A stretch of 64,000 nt of DNA from Paucimonas sp. (GCA_031253995.1 JAIRVG010000058.1:1-64000); one strand, 5' to 3'; shown: positions 8,982-17,188, numbered from the stretch's first letter. Program-made: numbers and translations. The notes: generated by a model not told the origin, from the sequence alone.

Positions 8982-9197
8982 ATGGAACGTACCCTCAGTT
9001 CCGGTCTGGTTTTCGAAAGCAACGTTGAACAATCCAAGGCTTCCCTGCCTCTGCGCCTGCTGGCCAACCTGGTTCTGTGGCAGCGCCGCATCTCCAGCCG
9101 CCACCAACTGGCTCGCCTGGATGCCCGCCTGCTGGCCGACGCCGGTATCAGCGAAGCACAACGCTACGAAGAGCTGAGCAAGCCTTTCTGGCGTTAA
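8982..9197 (+). CDS. DUF1127 domain-containing small protein
   Basis: A 71-residue, arginine-rich protein with a DUF1127 (YjiS-like) domain in the C-terminal half: a hydrophobic helix (LPLRLLANLVLWQRRI) followed by SRHQLARLDARLLADAGIS, the family signature. No signal peptide is visible. DUF1127 proteins are small and mostly uncharacterised; some are linked to stress, phosphate or RNA-related roles in other bacteria, which cannot be carried over here. It is monocistronic, with a dense repeat region upstream and a strong terminator downstream. In E. coli, yjiS lies beside the MocR-type gene yjiR; here no regulator is adjacent. Confidence 0.85.
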   Translation: MERTLSSGLVFESNVEQSKASLPLRLLANLVLWQRRISSRHQLARLDARLLADAGISEAQRYEELSKPFWR

Positions 9198-9234
9198 TGC
9201 AAGGCCCGCCGGCCATGGCCGGCACCGAATTCCG

Positions 9235-9269
9235 AAAAACCCGTCGCAGGTCACTGCGACGGGTTTTTT
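9235..9269 (+). terminator. Rho-independent terminator of the DUF1127 gene
   Basis: The long stem AAAAACCCGTCGCAG (9235-9249) pairs with CTGCGACGGGTTTTT (9254-9268) around the loop GTCA, ending in six T. A GC-rich palindrome (GCCGGCCATGGCCGGC) lies just before it. Confidence 0.93.
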
Positions 9270-9306
9270 CGTTCTGGAAGGTGCGGAATAGAGCGCCTGC
9301 CTAGGC

Positions 9307-9428
9307 GACCAGTACAGTTTTATAAAACCTAAAAACAACCTTAACAGTTGAACTAAACGCTGTTTCGCTTGTTACGTGTTACGCTTTTTTCAACCGCCTG
9401 ATTCGCCCCCACCCCGAGGAAATCGACC
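9307..9428 (+). promoter_or_regulatory. upstream region of the DUF2388 operon with a third GACCAGTACAGT copy
   Basis: GACCAGTACAGTT (9307-9319) is identical over 13 bases to 8812-8824 upstream of the DUF1127 gene, and is followed by an AT-rich tract (TTTATAAAACCTAAAAACAA) and TTAACAGTTGAACT. The shared site suggests that both transcription units answer to the same regulator. GAGGAAA precedes the ATG at 9429. Confidence 0.45.
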
Positions 9429-9746
9429 ATGAACCGTACCCACCTGCTCGGCGCCGCCCTGTTGCTGGGCCTGGCCTCCACCGCCCACGCCACCAGCTTC
9501 GTCGTGACCACCGACGCCGTCGTGGGCGCCGTGGCGGCTTCCACCGACGCCACCTCCGACGTGAGCTCCTCGTTCCGCGACGACAAGGTCGTGCGTGCCG
9601 CCCGTGACGACGCCGCCAGCTTCGTCGCCAGCAACGGCGATATCCGCGGGGTCAAGCTGGAAAGCGCCTTCGCCCACATCCGCCAGCAACTGCCGACCCT
9701 GCAGGCCAGCGACACGCAACTGGCCCAGGCGATCCTGGCCATCTGA
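9429..9746 (+). CDS. DUF2388 domain-containing secreted protein, first paralogue
   Basis: A 105-residue exported protein. A Sec signal peptide ends near STAHA-TS (about residue 21). The mature part carries the family core: VVRAARDDAASFVASNGDIR then G-VKLESAF, ending with a helical tail (TQLAQAILAI). Function unknown; the family is essentially restricted to Pseudomonas and relatives as far as I recall. GAGGAAA gives a good ribosome site. It is the first of three tandem paralogues leading into a DUF4105 gene, with a GC-rich hairpin (9775-9804) between the first and second copies. Confidence 0.85.
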   Translation: MNRTHLLGAALLLGLASTAHATSFVVTTDAVVGAVAASTDATSDVSSSFRDDKVVRAARDDAASFVASNGDIRGVKLESAFAHIRQQLPTLQASDTQLAQAILAI

Positions 9747-9774
9747 CGGCTACGACCGGCAACACGGTGCAAAA

Positions 9775-9804
9775 CAGCCGGGCCAGCCGCTCTGGCCCGG
9801 GCTG
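9775..9804 (+). other. intra-operon GC-rich hairpin
   Basis: CAGCCGGGCCAG (9775-9786) pairs with CTGGCCCGGGCTG (9792-9804) with one bulged base. There is no T-run, so it is not a classical terminator. It may stabilise the upstream transcript or partly attenuate transcription between paralogues one and two. Confidence 0.5.
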
Positions 9805-9853
9805 ATGCATTGGGATAGCCTTGGCCGTCTCGTTGACAAGGCAACTGTTCCCC

Positions 9854-10144
9854 ATGCGTTATCTGACCCTGCTGTTTGCATTGCTCGGGCCCGGGACGGC
9901 CCTGGCATTCGACACGACCACTGCCGGCACCGTCATCAGCGGCTACGCCACCAGCCAGGTGACCAGCGCCCCCTTCGACCGCAAGTGGGTACGGGCCGCC
10001 CGGGACGACGCGGCGGTCTTCGTCGCCAGCGACGGCCTGGTCCGCGGCGCGCGGCTGGAGTCGGTGATGCGCCGACTGCACCAGGAAAACCCCGATCTTC
10101 ATGCTGGCGACCTTGAACTGGCGCAGGCAATTCTCGTCCAATGA
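9854..10144 (+). CDS. DUF2388 domain-containing secreted protein, second paralogue
   Basis: A 96-residue exported protein. The ATG at 9854 starts a clear signal peptide (MRYLTLLFALLGPGTALA, cleavage near residue 18); a TTG at 9821 would extend the frame but spoil it. The core WVRAARDDAAVFVASDGLVR followed by GARLESV matches the flanking paralogues, with D in place of N after VAS. The C-terminus DLELAQAILVQ is again conserved. The ribosome site is weak, suggesting lower or coupled translation. Function unknown. Confidence 0.8.
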   Translation: MRYLTLLFALLGPGTALAFDTTTAGTVISGYATSQVTSAPFDRKWVRAARDDAAVFVASDGLVRGARLESVMRRLHQENPDLHAGDLELAQAILVQ

Positions 10145-10172
10145 GCACACCTGTTTTCCCCGGAGAAGTTCC

Positions 10173-10493
10173 ATGCGTAACCCGCTGATCGCCGCCACCC
10201 TCGGCTTCCTCCTGCTGGCCGACGTGGCCCAGGCGCACACCCTGGTGGCCACCAGCAATATCATCGTCCGCGCCTTCGGCCGGTCGATCGATTTCACGTC
10301 CGACACCACCACCTCGATCCGCGATTCGAAAGTCGTCCGCGAAGCCCGTGACGATGCCGCCAGCTTCGTCGCCAGCAACGGCGACATCCGCGGCGCGCAA
10401 CTGGAAGCCGCCTTCGATACCCTGCGTCAGCGCGTGCCTGAAGCACGTCAGGCCAGCGACCAGGTCCTGGCCGAAGCCATCCTCGCCCTGTGA
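10173..10493 (+). CDS. DUF2388 domain-containing secreted protein, third paralogue
   Basis: A 106-residue exported protein with a signal peptide ending near DVAQA-HT (about residue 21). The core is VVREARDDAASFVASNGDIR then GAQLEAAF, with a C-terminal tail DQVLAEAILAL. GGAG lies 8 bases before the ATG. It starts 28 bases after the second paralogue, and its stop codon overlaps the GTG start of the DUF4105 gene (GTGA), so the two are translationally coupled. That is a strong sign of related function, though the function itself is unknown. Confidence 0.85.
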   Translation: MRNPLIAATLGFLLLADVAQAHTLVATSNIIVRAFGRSIDFTSDTTTSIRDSKVVREARDDAASFVASNGDIRGAQLEAAFDTLRQRVPEARQASDQVLAEAILAL

Positions 10494-12448
10494 AGTCCTT
10501 GCGTGCCTGGCTGCTGGGCGGCGCCCTCGCGCTGCTCAGCCTGCCCGCCCTGGCCGACCTGCAACTGAAGTTGCACGACGACGGCCTGAGCGCCGCGCAG
10601 CGCCAAGCCAGCCAGGCACTGCTCGACGAAGCCCTGCAAAAGCTTCCCCCCCGTTTCAAGACCCGGCTCGACCGCACCGTGGTGGTCAGCTGGAGCGACA
10701 GCATGCCCGAGGACGTCTACGGCCAGGCCTCGCTGGTATCGACCCTGCAACTCAACCGCCGCCTGCTGCCGAGCCTGACCGACGGCAGCGCCGCCACGCA
10801 GCAGACCGGCCGCCCCCATGGCACTGTGCGCGAGGAGCTGCTCGCCACCGTCCTCCATGAAACCACCCATATCTACGACCGCGCCCGCCTGTGGCCGGCG
10901 GACCAGCGCCGCCTGATCGTCCAGTGCCAGCGCCAGTACCAGACCCAGGGCGCCGTCGGCCTGCGCGACGAATGCCGCGGCCAGCCAGAGCGCCGCTTCA
11001 CCCTCAGCGACGACCCGCGCTTCCTCGACCTGGCGGGCTGGCCGCAATACGTCGGCCGGCGCGGCGAACGCGAGCAGGACAATCACCAGGACGTACGCAC
11101 CCCGGACAGCTACGAACTGAGCAGTCCCAAGGAGTTCGTCGCGGTCAACATGGAGTACTTCCTCCTCGACCCGAGCTACGCCTGCCGCCGTCCGGCCCTG
11201 CATGCCTACCTGAGCCAGCATTTCGGCTGGAGCCCGGCGCATCCGCCCTGCGAAACGGCGTTGCCCTACCTCAACGCCGGCAATGACTTCGCCAAGCAGC
11301 CGCTCGGTCAGATCGACCCGGAGCGCGTCTACTCCGTGGACTACCTGCTGGCCGAGGCCAACCAGAACTGGGTCAGCCGCTGGGGCCACAGCATGCTGCG
11401 CCTGGTGATCTGCGCCCCGGGCCGTCCGCGCGGCCCGGATTGCCGGCTCGACCTGGACCAGCACCTGGTGCTGTCGTACCGCGCCTTCGTCAACGACGTG
11501 CAGCTGTCCAGCTGGGACGGCCTGGTAGGCGCCTATCCGTCGCGACTGTTCGTGCTACCCCTGGGCCAGGTCATCGACGAATACACCAAGACCGAGCTGC
11601 GCAGCCTGTCCTCGGTGCCGCTGAAGCTGTCCCGTGACGAACTGGAGAACCTGGTGCGCCAGGCCCTGGAGATGCACTGGAGCTACGACGGCAACTACTA
11701 CTTCCTCTCCAACAACTGCGCGGTGGAAACCCTCAAGCTGCTGCGTGCCGGCACCGGCAACCGGCAGCTGACCAGCCTCGACAACATCATGCCCAACGGC
11801 CTGCTGGAAGTGCTCAAGGGGCGCGGCCTGGCCGATACCAGCGTGCTCGACGACCCGCGTGAGGCCTTGCGCCTGGGCTATCGCTTCGACTCCTACCGCG
11901 ACCGTTTCGACGCCATGTTCAAGGTGCTCAAGCAGCATCTGCCGATCCCCCAGGACAGCGTCGAGGCCTGGCTGGAACAGAGCGCCGAGCAACGCCGCGC
12001 CTGGTTCGACCGCGCCGACCTGCGCACCAGCGCCGCCATGCTGCTGCTGGAACAGGCCGCACTGCGCCGGCAGTTGCTGCTGGCCCAGGACGAGGTCAAG
12101 CAGCGTTACCTGAGCGGCCGATCGCGCAACGATGGCGGGGTCGACAAGGCCAACCAGACCCTGCAGCAGATCCTCGCCAACAGTGGTTTCCTCAGCAAAC
12201 CTGCGGAATTGCTGGGGCAGGGAGGTTATGGGTTGCCTCAGGCGGACGAGCGGCGCGAGCTGGAAGAGAGCAGCAGCAAGCGCCAGGCCCAGTTGCAGAG
12301 CCTGAGCACCGACCTCGACAAGGAAGCCCGGGCCTTGCTGGAACCGGAGCGGGACAAGGAAATCCGCGCGGTGGAGGCCAATACCAAGCTGATCGGCGAC
12401 CACCTGCGGGCGCTGCACAAGGCTGGCGGGGGGCTTGAGCTGCCCTGA
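10490..12448 (+). CDS. DUF4105 (Lnb N-terminal periplasmic domain) protein with HEXXH motif
   Basis: A 652-residue exported protein. A signal peptide occupies about residues 1-20 (cleavage near PALA-DL). The N-terminal part contains a zinc-metallopeptidase motif HETTH at 123-127. The central DUF4105 region holds WGHSMLRL (H300) and FLSNNC (C410), the conserved His and Cys of that family. The last 130 residues (after about 500) are long, charged, probable coiled-coil helices. DUF4105 domains are also called Lnb N-terminal domains, and Lnb is tied to lipoprotein N-acylation in some bacteria, but that activity cannot be assumed here. GTG start overlaps the upstream stop. It converges on the next gene with a 2-base gap. 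Confidence 0.82.
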   Translation: MKSLRAWLLGGALALLSLPALADLQLKLHDDGLSAAQRQASQALLDEALQKLPPRFKTRLDRTVVVSWSDSMPEDVYGQASLVSTLQLNRRLLPSLTDGSAATQQTGRPHGTVREELLATVLHETTHIYDRARLWPADQRRLIVQCQRQYQTQGAVGLRDECRGQPERRFTLSDDPRFLDLAGWPQYVGRRGEREQDNHQDVRTPDSYELSSPKEFVAVNMEYFLLDPSYACRRPALHAYLSQHFGWSPAHPPCETALPYLNAGNDFAKQPLGQIDPERVYSVDYLLAEANQNWVSRWGHSMLRLVICAPGRPRGPDCRLDLDQHLVLSYRAFVNDVQLSSWDGLVGAYPSRLFVLPLGQVIDEYTKTELRSLSSVPLKLSRDELENLVRQALEMHWSYDGNYYFLSNNCAVETLKLLRAGTGNRQLTSLDNIMPNGLLEVLKGRGLADTSVLDDPREALRLGYRFDSYRDRFDAMFKVLKQHLPIPQDSVEAWLEQSAEQRRAWFDRADLRTSAAMLLLEQAALRRQLLLAQDEVKQRYLSGRSRNDGGVDKANQTLQQILANSGFLSKPAELLGQGGYGLPQADERRELEESSSKRQAQLQSLSTDLDKEARALLEPERDKEIRAVEANTKLIGDHLRALHKAGGGLELP

Positions 12449-12450
12449 GG

Positions 12451-12852
12451 TCAGAGCGTCTCGTGGGCCTCGCCGGGCAGGTGCTCGTCCAGGTGCAGCC
12501 AGGGCAGGCGGCTTTCGGTCCAGATATGCCGGTCGGGGCGCACGGAGGCCGGGTCATCCAGGGTAGCGATGGTGATATCGATGGTTTCCGGGCTCAGGTC
12601 GGTGGTCAGGGCCAGATGGGCCCCGCAGCGACTACAGAAATAGCGCACGCAACTGGCGGACGAGTCGTAGCGCTGCGGGGTGCCGGCCAGCCACTGGAAG
12701 CCGGCGCAGGGCACAGTGGCCCAGGTGATCACCAGGCCGCCGGAGACGCGACGGCAGATCGAGCAGTGGCAGTGGGCGATGTCGGTCAGCGGACCCTGGA
12801 CCCGGTAGCGCAGGGCGCCGCAATGGCAGCCGCCTTCCTGGGATTGGCTCAT
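12451..12852 (-). CDS. GFA family protein (glutathione-dependent formaldehyde-activating enzyme/centromere protein V-like)
   Basis: A 133-residue zinc-binding GFA-family protein. All seven expected cysteines are present: GGCHCGALRY, AHCHCSICRR and YFCSRCGAHL. The fold (Mss4-like) binds two zinc ions. Members include a glutathione-formaldehyde adduct enzyme, but most are uncharacterised and the activity here is unknown. ATG 12852 is preferred because the family block starts within 10 residues; the frame stays open to 12876. Convergent with the DUF4105 gene. Confidence 0.85.
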   Translation of the reverse strand: MSQSQEGGCHCGALRYRVQGPLTDIAHCHCSICRRVSGGLVITWATVPCAGFQWLAGTPQRYDSSASCVRYFCSRCGAHLALTTDLSPETIDITIATLDDPASVRPDRHIWTESRLPWLHLDEHLPGEAHETL

Positions 12853-13005
12853 GTGTTCTGCACTCCAAAAGATCAAAAAACAACCATCTGTCAGCTTTCA
12901 GTCCTCGAAAGCTGGCTGAAAGCTTAGCCCCTTAGCATCGCCTCACCACCGGCATAGCGACCGGCGCGCCAGGGCATCCCGAATTCGATCGAGCCCGGCC
13001 CACTC

Positions 13006-13027
13006 AACAAGAACAATGGTGATTCTG
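13006..13027 (+). promoter_or_regulatory. AANAANAA-type Crc/Hfq motif in the citrate transporter leader
   Basis: AACAAGAACAA (13006-13016) is a three-repeat match to the A-rich pattern bound by Hfq with Crc in Pseudomonas catabolite repression. It lies immediately ahead of two in-frame ATGs (13016 and 13028), where such sites normally block translation. Regulation is inferred; no binding data are available. Confidence 0.5.
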
Positions 13028-13096
13028 ATGTCTTTCCGTACCTACCTGCGCCCGCAATTCCCCCCGCTACTCCAGCCCCAGCGCCCCGCCCGCTGA
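13028..13096 (+). CDS. possible 22-residue leader peptide before citM
   Basis: A short frame (ATG 13028, or in-frame ATG 13016 giving 26 residues) ends at TGA 13094-13096, 48 bases before the transporter start. The peptide starts MSFRTYLRP and is rich in proline and arginine. There is no good Shine-Dalgarno; instead the A-rich Crc/Hfq-type motif directly precedes it. It could be a regulatory leader or chance. Confidence 0.3.
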   Translation: MSFRTYLRPQFPPLLQPQRPAR

Positions 13097-13144
13097 TCCG
13101 TCCGTCACGTCCCCGTCCCGACGCACCACGCCTGGAGTATCCCC

Positions 13145-14452
13145 ATGCTGACCTTCCTCGGCTTCGCCATGGTCATCACCTTCATGTACCTGATCATGAC
13201 CAAGCGCCTGTCGGCCTTGATCGCGCTGATCCTGGTACCGATCCTGTTCGCCCTGTTCGGCGGCTTCTCCGCCAAGATCGGCCCGATGATGCTGGAAGGC
13301 ATCAGCAAGCTCGCGCCGACCGGCGTCATGCTGATGTTCGCCATCCTCTACTTCGCCCTGATGATCGACTCCGGCCTGTTCGACCCGGCCGTGCGCAAGA
13401 TCCTCAAGCTGGTCAAGGGCGACCCGCTGAAAGTCTCGGTGGGCACCGCCGTGCTGGCCCTGGTCGTGTCCATGGACGGTGACGGCGCCACCACCTACAT
13501 GATCTGCTGCGCCGCCATGCTGCCACTGTACAGCCGCCTGGGCATGAGCCCGCGGATCATGGCCGGCCTGATCATCCTCGCCGGCGGGGTGATGAACATG
13601 ACCCCCTGGGGCGGCCCCACCGCCCGCGCCGCCAGCGCCCTGCACGTCGATCCATCGGACATCTTCGTGCCGATGATCCCGGCCATGCTCGCCGGTGTCG
13701 TGGCCATCCTCGCCATCGCCTACATGTACGGCAAGCGCGAGCGCGCCCGCCTGGGCGAACTGCACCTGCCGGGTGACGAGATCGACCATAGCGAGATCAC
13801 CGTGTCCCAGTACCCGGACGCCCGTCGCCCGAAACTGCTGTGGTTCAACGGCGCCCTGACCGCCGCGCTGATGGTGGCCCTGGTCGCCGGCCTGCTGCCG
13901 CTGCCGGTGCTGTTCATGATCGCCTTCAGTATCGCGATGATCGTCAACTACCCGTGCCTGCAGCAGCAGAAGGACCGCATCGCCGCCCACGCCGGCAGCG
14001 TGCTGGCGGTCACCGGCCTGATCTTTGCCGCCGGTATCTTCACCGGCATCCTGTCCGGCACCGGTATGGTCGAGGCCATGTCGAAGAGCCTGCTGGCGGT
14101 GATTCCGGAGGCCCTGGGCCCGTACCTGGCGGTGATCACGGCAATCGTCAGCATGCCGTTCACCTTCTTCATGTCCAACGATGCCTTCTACTACGGCGTG
14201 CTGCCGGTGCTGTCGGAAGCGGCCAGCCACTACGGCATCTCGCCAGTGGAAATGGCCCGCGCCTCGATCGTCGGCCAGCCGGTGCACCTGCTCAGCCCGC
14301 TGGTACCGTCGACCTACCTGCTGGTGGCCCTGGCCGGAATCGAGTTTGGTGACCACCAGCGCTTCACCTTGAAGTGGGCGGTGCTAGTCTGCCTGTGCAT
14401 AATGTTCGCCGCGCTGCTCATGGGAATTTTCCCGCTGTTCAGTAGCCTGTAA
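13145..14452 (+). CDS. CitMHS family citrate:proton symporter
   Basis: A 435-residue polytopic membrane protein of the CitMHS family, which imports citrate, often as a metal complex, with protons. About 11-12 hydrophobic helices are visible from the first residue (FLGFAMVITFMYLIM). Family blocks include VVSMDGDGATTYMICCAAML, NMTPWGGPTARAA and FFMSNDAFYYGVLPVL. GGAG precedes the ATG. The leader carries a Crc/Hfq-type A-rich motif and a possible leader peptide, fitting a transporter repressed when preferred carbon sources are present. Neighbours do not include citrate-sensing genes. Confidence 0.9.
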   Translation: MLTFLGFAMVITFMYLIMTKRLSALIALILVPILFALFGGFSAKIGPMMLEGISKLAPTGVMLMFAILYFALMIDSGLFDPAVRKILKLVKGDPLKVSVGTAVLALVVSMDGDGATTYMICCAAMLPLYSRLGMSPRIMAGLIILAGGVMNMTPWGGPTARAASALHVDPSDIFVPMIPAMLAGVVAILAIAYMYGKRERARLGELHLPGDEIDHSEITVSQYPDARRPKLLWFNGALTAALMVALVAGLLPLPVLFMIAFSIAMIVNYPCLQQQKDRIAAHAGSVLAVTGLIFAAGIFTGILSGTGMVEAMSKSLLAVIPEALGPYLAVITAIVSMPFTFFMSNDAFYYGVLPVLSEAASHYGISPVEMARASIVGQPVHLLSPLVPSTYLLVALAGIEFGDHQRFTLKWAVLVCLCIMFAALLMGIFPLFSSL

Positions 14453-14521
14453 TAACAGAACCACCCAACCCGTTCGCGCGCTGATCCAGGCGCGCGACGT
14501 CTTACGCTCGAAGGAACAAAC

Positions 14522-15298
14522 ATGGAATGGCTGACCAGCCCGGAAATCTGGGTTGCCTTTTTCACCCTGACCGCACTCGAAATCGTGCTCGGGATCGACA
14601 ACATCATCATGATCTCGATCCTGGTCAGCCGCATGCCCAAGCACATGCAACAGCGCACCCGGATCTTCGGCCTGGCCCTGGCCATGGTCACGCGGATCCT
14701 GCTGCTGCTCTCGATCACCTGGGTCATGCGCCTTACCGACGACCTGTTCCACGTCTTCGGCCAGGGCATTTCCGGGCGTGACCTGATCCTGTTCTTCGGC
14801 GGCCTGTTCCTGCTGTGGAAAAGCTCCCAGGAGATCTACCACGGCCTCGAAGGCGAAGACGAAAGCGCCGACGAACCAAGCAGCGGTGCGGGGGGCAAGT
14901 TCCTGTTCACCATCGTCCAGATCGCCATTATCGACATCGTGTTCTCCCTGGACTCGGTGATCACCGCGGTGGGCATGGTGTCCCATGTGCCGGTGATGAT
15001 CGCCGCGATCATCGTCGCCGTGCTGGTGATGATGCTCTGCGCCAAGGCCATCAGCGACTTCATCGACAAGCACCCGTCGCTGAAGATGCTCGCCCTGTCG
15101 TTCCTGATCGTGGTGGGTACCGTGCTGATCGCCGAAGCCTTCGAAGTCCACGTGCCGAAGGGCTACGTCTACTTCGCCATGGCCTTCTCCCTGGCCGTGG
15201 AAGCGATCAACATCCGCATGCGCACCGCCATGGCGAAGAAGCGCGACCAGGAACCGAGCGAGCCGGTGAAACTTCGCAAGGACATCCCGGGTCAGTAA
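14522..15298 (+). CDS. TerC family integral membrane protein
   Basis: A 258-residue TerC/YoaE-type membrane protein, probably a metal (manganese, calcium) handling protein of the inner membrane. The family signature is present: ALEIVLGIDNIIMISIL near residue 18 and IIDIVFSLDSVITAVGMV near 140, each with the conserved acidic residue in a helix (DN, DSV). About seven helices. A charged loop (EGEDESADEPSS) lies between the two halves. AAGGAA lies upstream. No yybP-ykoY riboswitch fits in the 69-base upstream gap. A terminator follows at once. Confidence 0.9.
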   Translation: MEWLTSPEIWVAFFTLTALEIVLGIDNIIMISILVSRMPKHMQQRTRIFGLALAMVTRILLLLSITWVMRLTDDLFHVFGQGISGRDLILFFGGLFLLWKSSQEIYHGLEGEDESADEPSSGAGGKFLFTIVQIAIIDIVFSLDSVITAVGMVSHVPVMIAAIIVAVLVMMLCAKAISDFIDKHPSLKMLALSFLIVVGTVLIAEAFEVHVPKGYVYFAMAFSLAVEAINIRMRTAMAKKRDQEPSEPVKLRKDIPGQ

Positions 15299-15318
15299 TA
15301 CTGGCCAGTCGCTGAATC

Positions 15319-15342
15319 AAGGCCCCTCTCGGGGCCTTTTTT
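15319..15342 (+). terminator. Rho-independent terminator after the terC-family gene
   Basis: AAGGCCCC (15319-15326) pairs with GGGGCCTT (15331-15338) around TCTC and runs into TTTTTT. Confidence 0.92.
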
Positions 15343-15492
15343 CATTGTGCGTCAGTGACAAACCCGCTGGCGCCAAGGCTTCTGGCGGACTAAAGCTTAA
15401 AGGGAGCACTGGAAACAACCGCCGTCCTCACGGCCAGGCTCCGAGCGTCATTCATTCGCCCCGCTGGGGCACGGAAAAACAGGGGGCCCAGC

Positions 15493-17151
15493 ATGCTGAC
15501 CCTGCTCAATCTATTGTCAGCCGTCGCCCTGCTGATCTGGGGCACGCACATCGTCCGTACCGGCATCCTGCGGGTGTACGGTTCCAACCTGCGCCGGGTC
15601 ATCAGCCAGAACATGGCGCGAAGGCCACTGGCGTTCATCGCCGGGATCCTGGTCACCGCCATGGTGCAGAGCAGCAACGCCACGGCGATGCTGGTGACTT
15701 CGTTCGTCGGCCAGGGCCTGATGGCGCTGACCCCGGCGCTGGCGATCATGCTCGGCGCCGACGTCGGTACGGCGCTGATGGCGCGGGTGCTGACCCTCGA
15801 CCTGTCGTGGCTGTCGCCGCTGCTGATCTTCCTCGGGGTGATCTTCTTCCTCTCGCGCAAGCAGACCCGCGCCGGCCAGCTCGGCCGTGTGGGCATCGGC
15901 CTGGGCCTGATCATCCTCGCCCTGCAGCTTATCGTCGAAGCCGCCACGCCCATCACCACGGCCCAGGGGGTCAAGGTGCTGTTCGCCTCGCTGACCGGGG
16001 ACATCCTGCTCGACGCCCTGATCGGCGCCTTGTTCGCGATGGTGTCCTACTCCAGCCTGGCCGCCGTGCTGCTCACCGCGACCCTGGCCGGTGCCGGGGT
16101 GATCGGCCTGCCGGTGGCCATCGGCCTGGTGATCGGCGCCAACATCGGCAGCGGCCTGCTGGCGTTCATCGGCACCAGCATGCGCAACACCGCCGGGCGC
16201 CAGGTCGCCCTCGGCAGCCTGCTGTACAAGCTGATCGGCCTGCTGGTGACCATTCCGCTGCTGCACCCGCTGGTGGACTGGATGGACGGCCTGAACTTCC
16301 GCCCCGCCGAGCTGGTGATCGGTTTCCACCTGCTCTACAACAGCCTGCGCTGCCTGACCCTGCTGCCCACGGTCAAGCTCATGGCCCGCGCCTGCACCTG
16401 GCTGCTGCCGGAGCGTCCTGACCCCAACGGCCATACCGCGCCGCGCCATCTCGACCCGGCCGCCCTGGCCACCCCGAGCCTGGCCCTGGCCAACGCCGTG
16501 CGCGAAACCCTGCGCCTCGGCGACCTCGTCGACAGCATGCTCGACGCCATGCACGGCGTGCTGCGCGGTACGCACACGGCGGTATCGCAGGAAGTCCGTG
16601 CCCTCGGCGACGACGTCGAGGCGCTGTACAACGCGATCAAGCTGTACCTGGCGCAGATGCCCCGGGAAGACCTCAGCGAGCAGGACAGCCAGCGCTGGGC
16701 CGAGATCATCGAGCTGGCGCTGAACCTGAAGATGGCCGCCGACCTGATCGAACGCATGCTGCGCAAGATCCAGCAGCAGAAGACCTCGCAGCGCCGCGAG
16801 TTTTCCGAAGTTGGCCTGGAGGAACTGACCGGCCTGCAAGCCCAGCTACTGGCCAACCTGCGCCTTGGCCTGTCGGTGTTCCTCAGCGCCGACCCGGAAA
16901 GCGCGCGCCAGTTGCTGCGGGAAAAGCGCCGCTTCCGTGCCCAGGAGCGGCGCCTGGCCCATGCCCACGTCAGCCGCCTGCAGCGCAAGGTGGTACAAAG
17001 CATCGAGACCAGCGCCCTGCACCTGGAGCTGATCGCCGACATGAAAAGATTGAATTCATTGTTCTGTAGCAGTGCCTATGTGGTACTCGGTGGTCATGAC
17101 ACGGGTGGGCTGCTGATCGACAGCGTGCCGGATGAAATCCACTCGCCGTGA
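15493..17151 (+). CDS. Na/Pi cotransporter family protein with PhoU-like tail
   Basis: A 552-residue membrane protein. Residues about 1-300 form the Na/Pi-cotransporter repeat: VQSSNATAMLVTSFVGQGLM and the second QSSN-like repeat region SYSSLAAVLLTATLAGAGV, with GANIGSGLLAF following. Residues about 320-540 are helical and charged, with a PhoU-like arrangement (LGDLVDSMLDAMHGVL, LYNAIKLYLAQM). Probably imports phosphate with sodium or modulates phosphate balance. The second repeat lacks the exact QSSS motif, so substrate is uncertain. I saw no Pho box in the 150 bases upstream. Confidence 0.87.
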   Translation: MLTLLNLLSAVALLIWGTHIVRTGILRVYGSNLRRVISQNMARRPLAFIAGILVTAMVQSSNATAMLVTSFVGQGLMALTPALAIMLGADVGTALMARVLTLDLSWLSPLLIFLGVIFFLSRKQTRAGQLGRVGIGLGLIILALQLIVEAATPITTAQGVKVLFASLTGDILLDALIGALFAMVSYSSLAAVLLTATLAGAGVIGLPVAIGLVIGANIGSGLLAFIGTSMRNTAGRQVALGSLLYKLIGLLVTIPLLHPLVDWMDGLNFRPAELVIGFHLLYNSLRCLTLLPTVKLMARACTWLLPERPDPNGHTAPRHLDPAALATPSLALANAVRETLRLGDLVDSMLDAMHGVLRGTHTAVSQEVRALGDDVEALYNAIKLYLAQMPREDLSEQDSQRWAEIIELALNLKMAADLIERMLRKIQQQKTSQRREFSEVGLEELTGLQAQLLANLRLGLSVFLSADPESARQLLREKRRFRAQERRLAHAHVSRLQRKVVQSIETSALHLELIADMKRLNSLFCSSAYVVLGGHDTGGLLIDSVPDEIHSP

Positions 17152-17188
17152 CCCCGTGCCGCCTCGAACCGGTTCAAGGAAGTACTTC

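Noticed and set aside
14453..14521. yybP-ykoY manganese riboswitch before the TerC-family gene
   Set aside because: The 69-base gap is too short and lacks the paired conserved loops.
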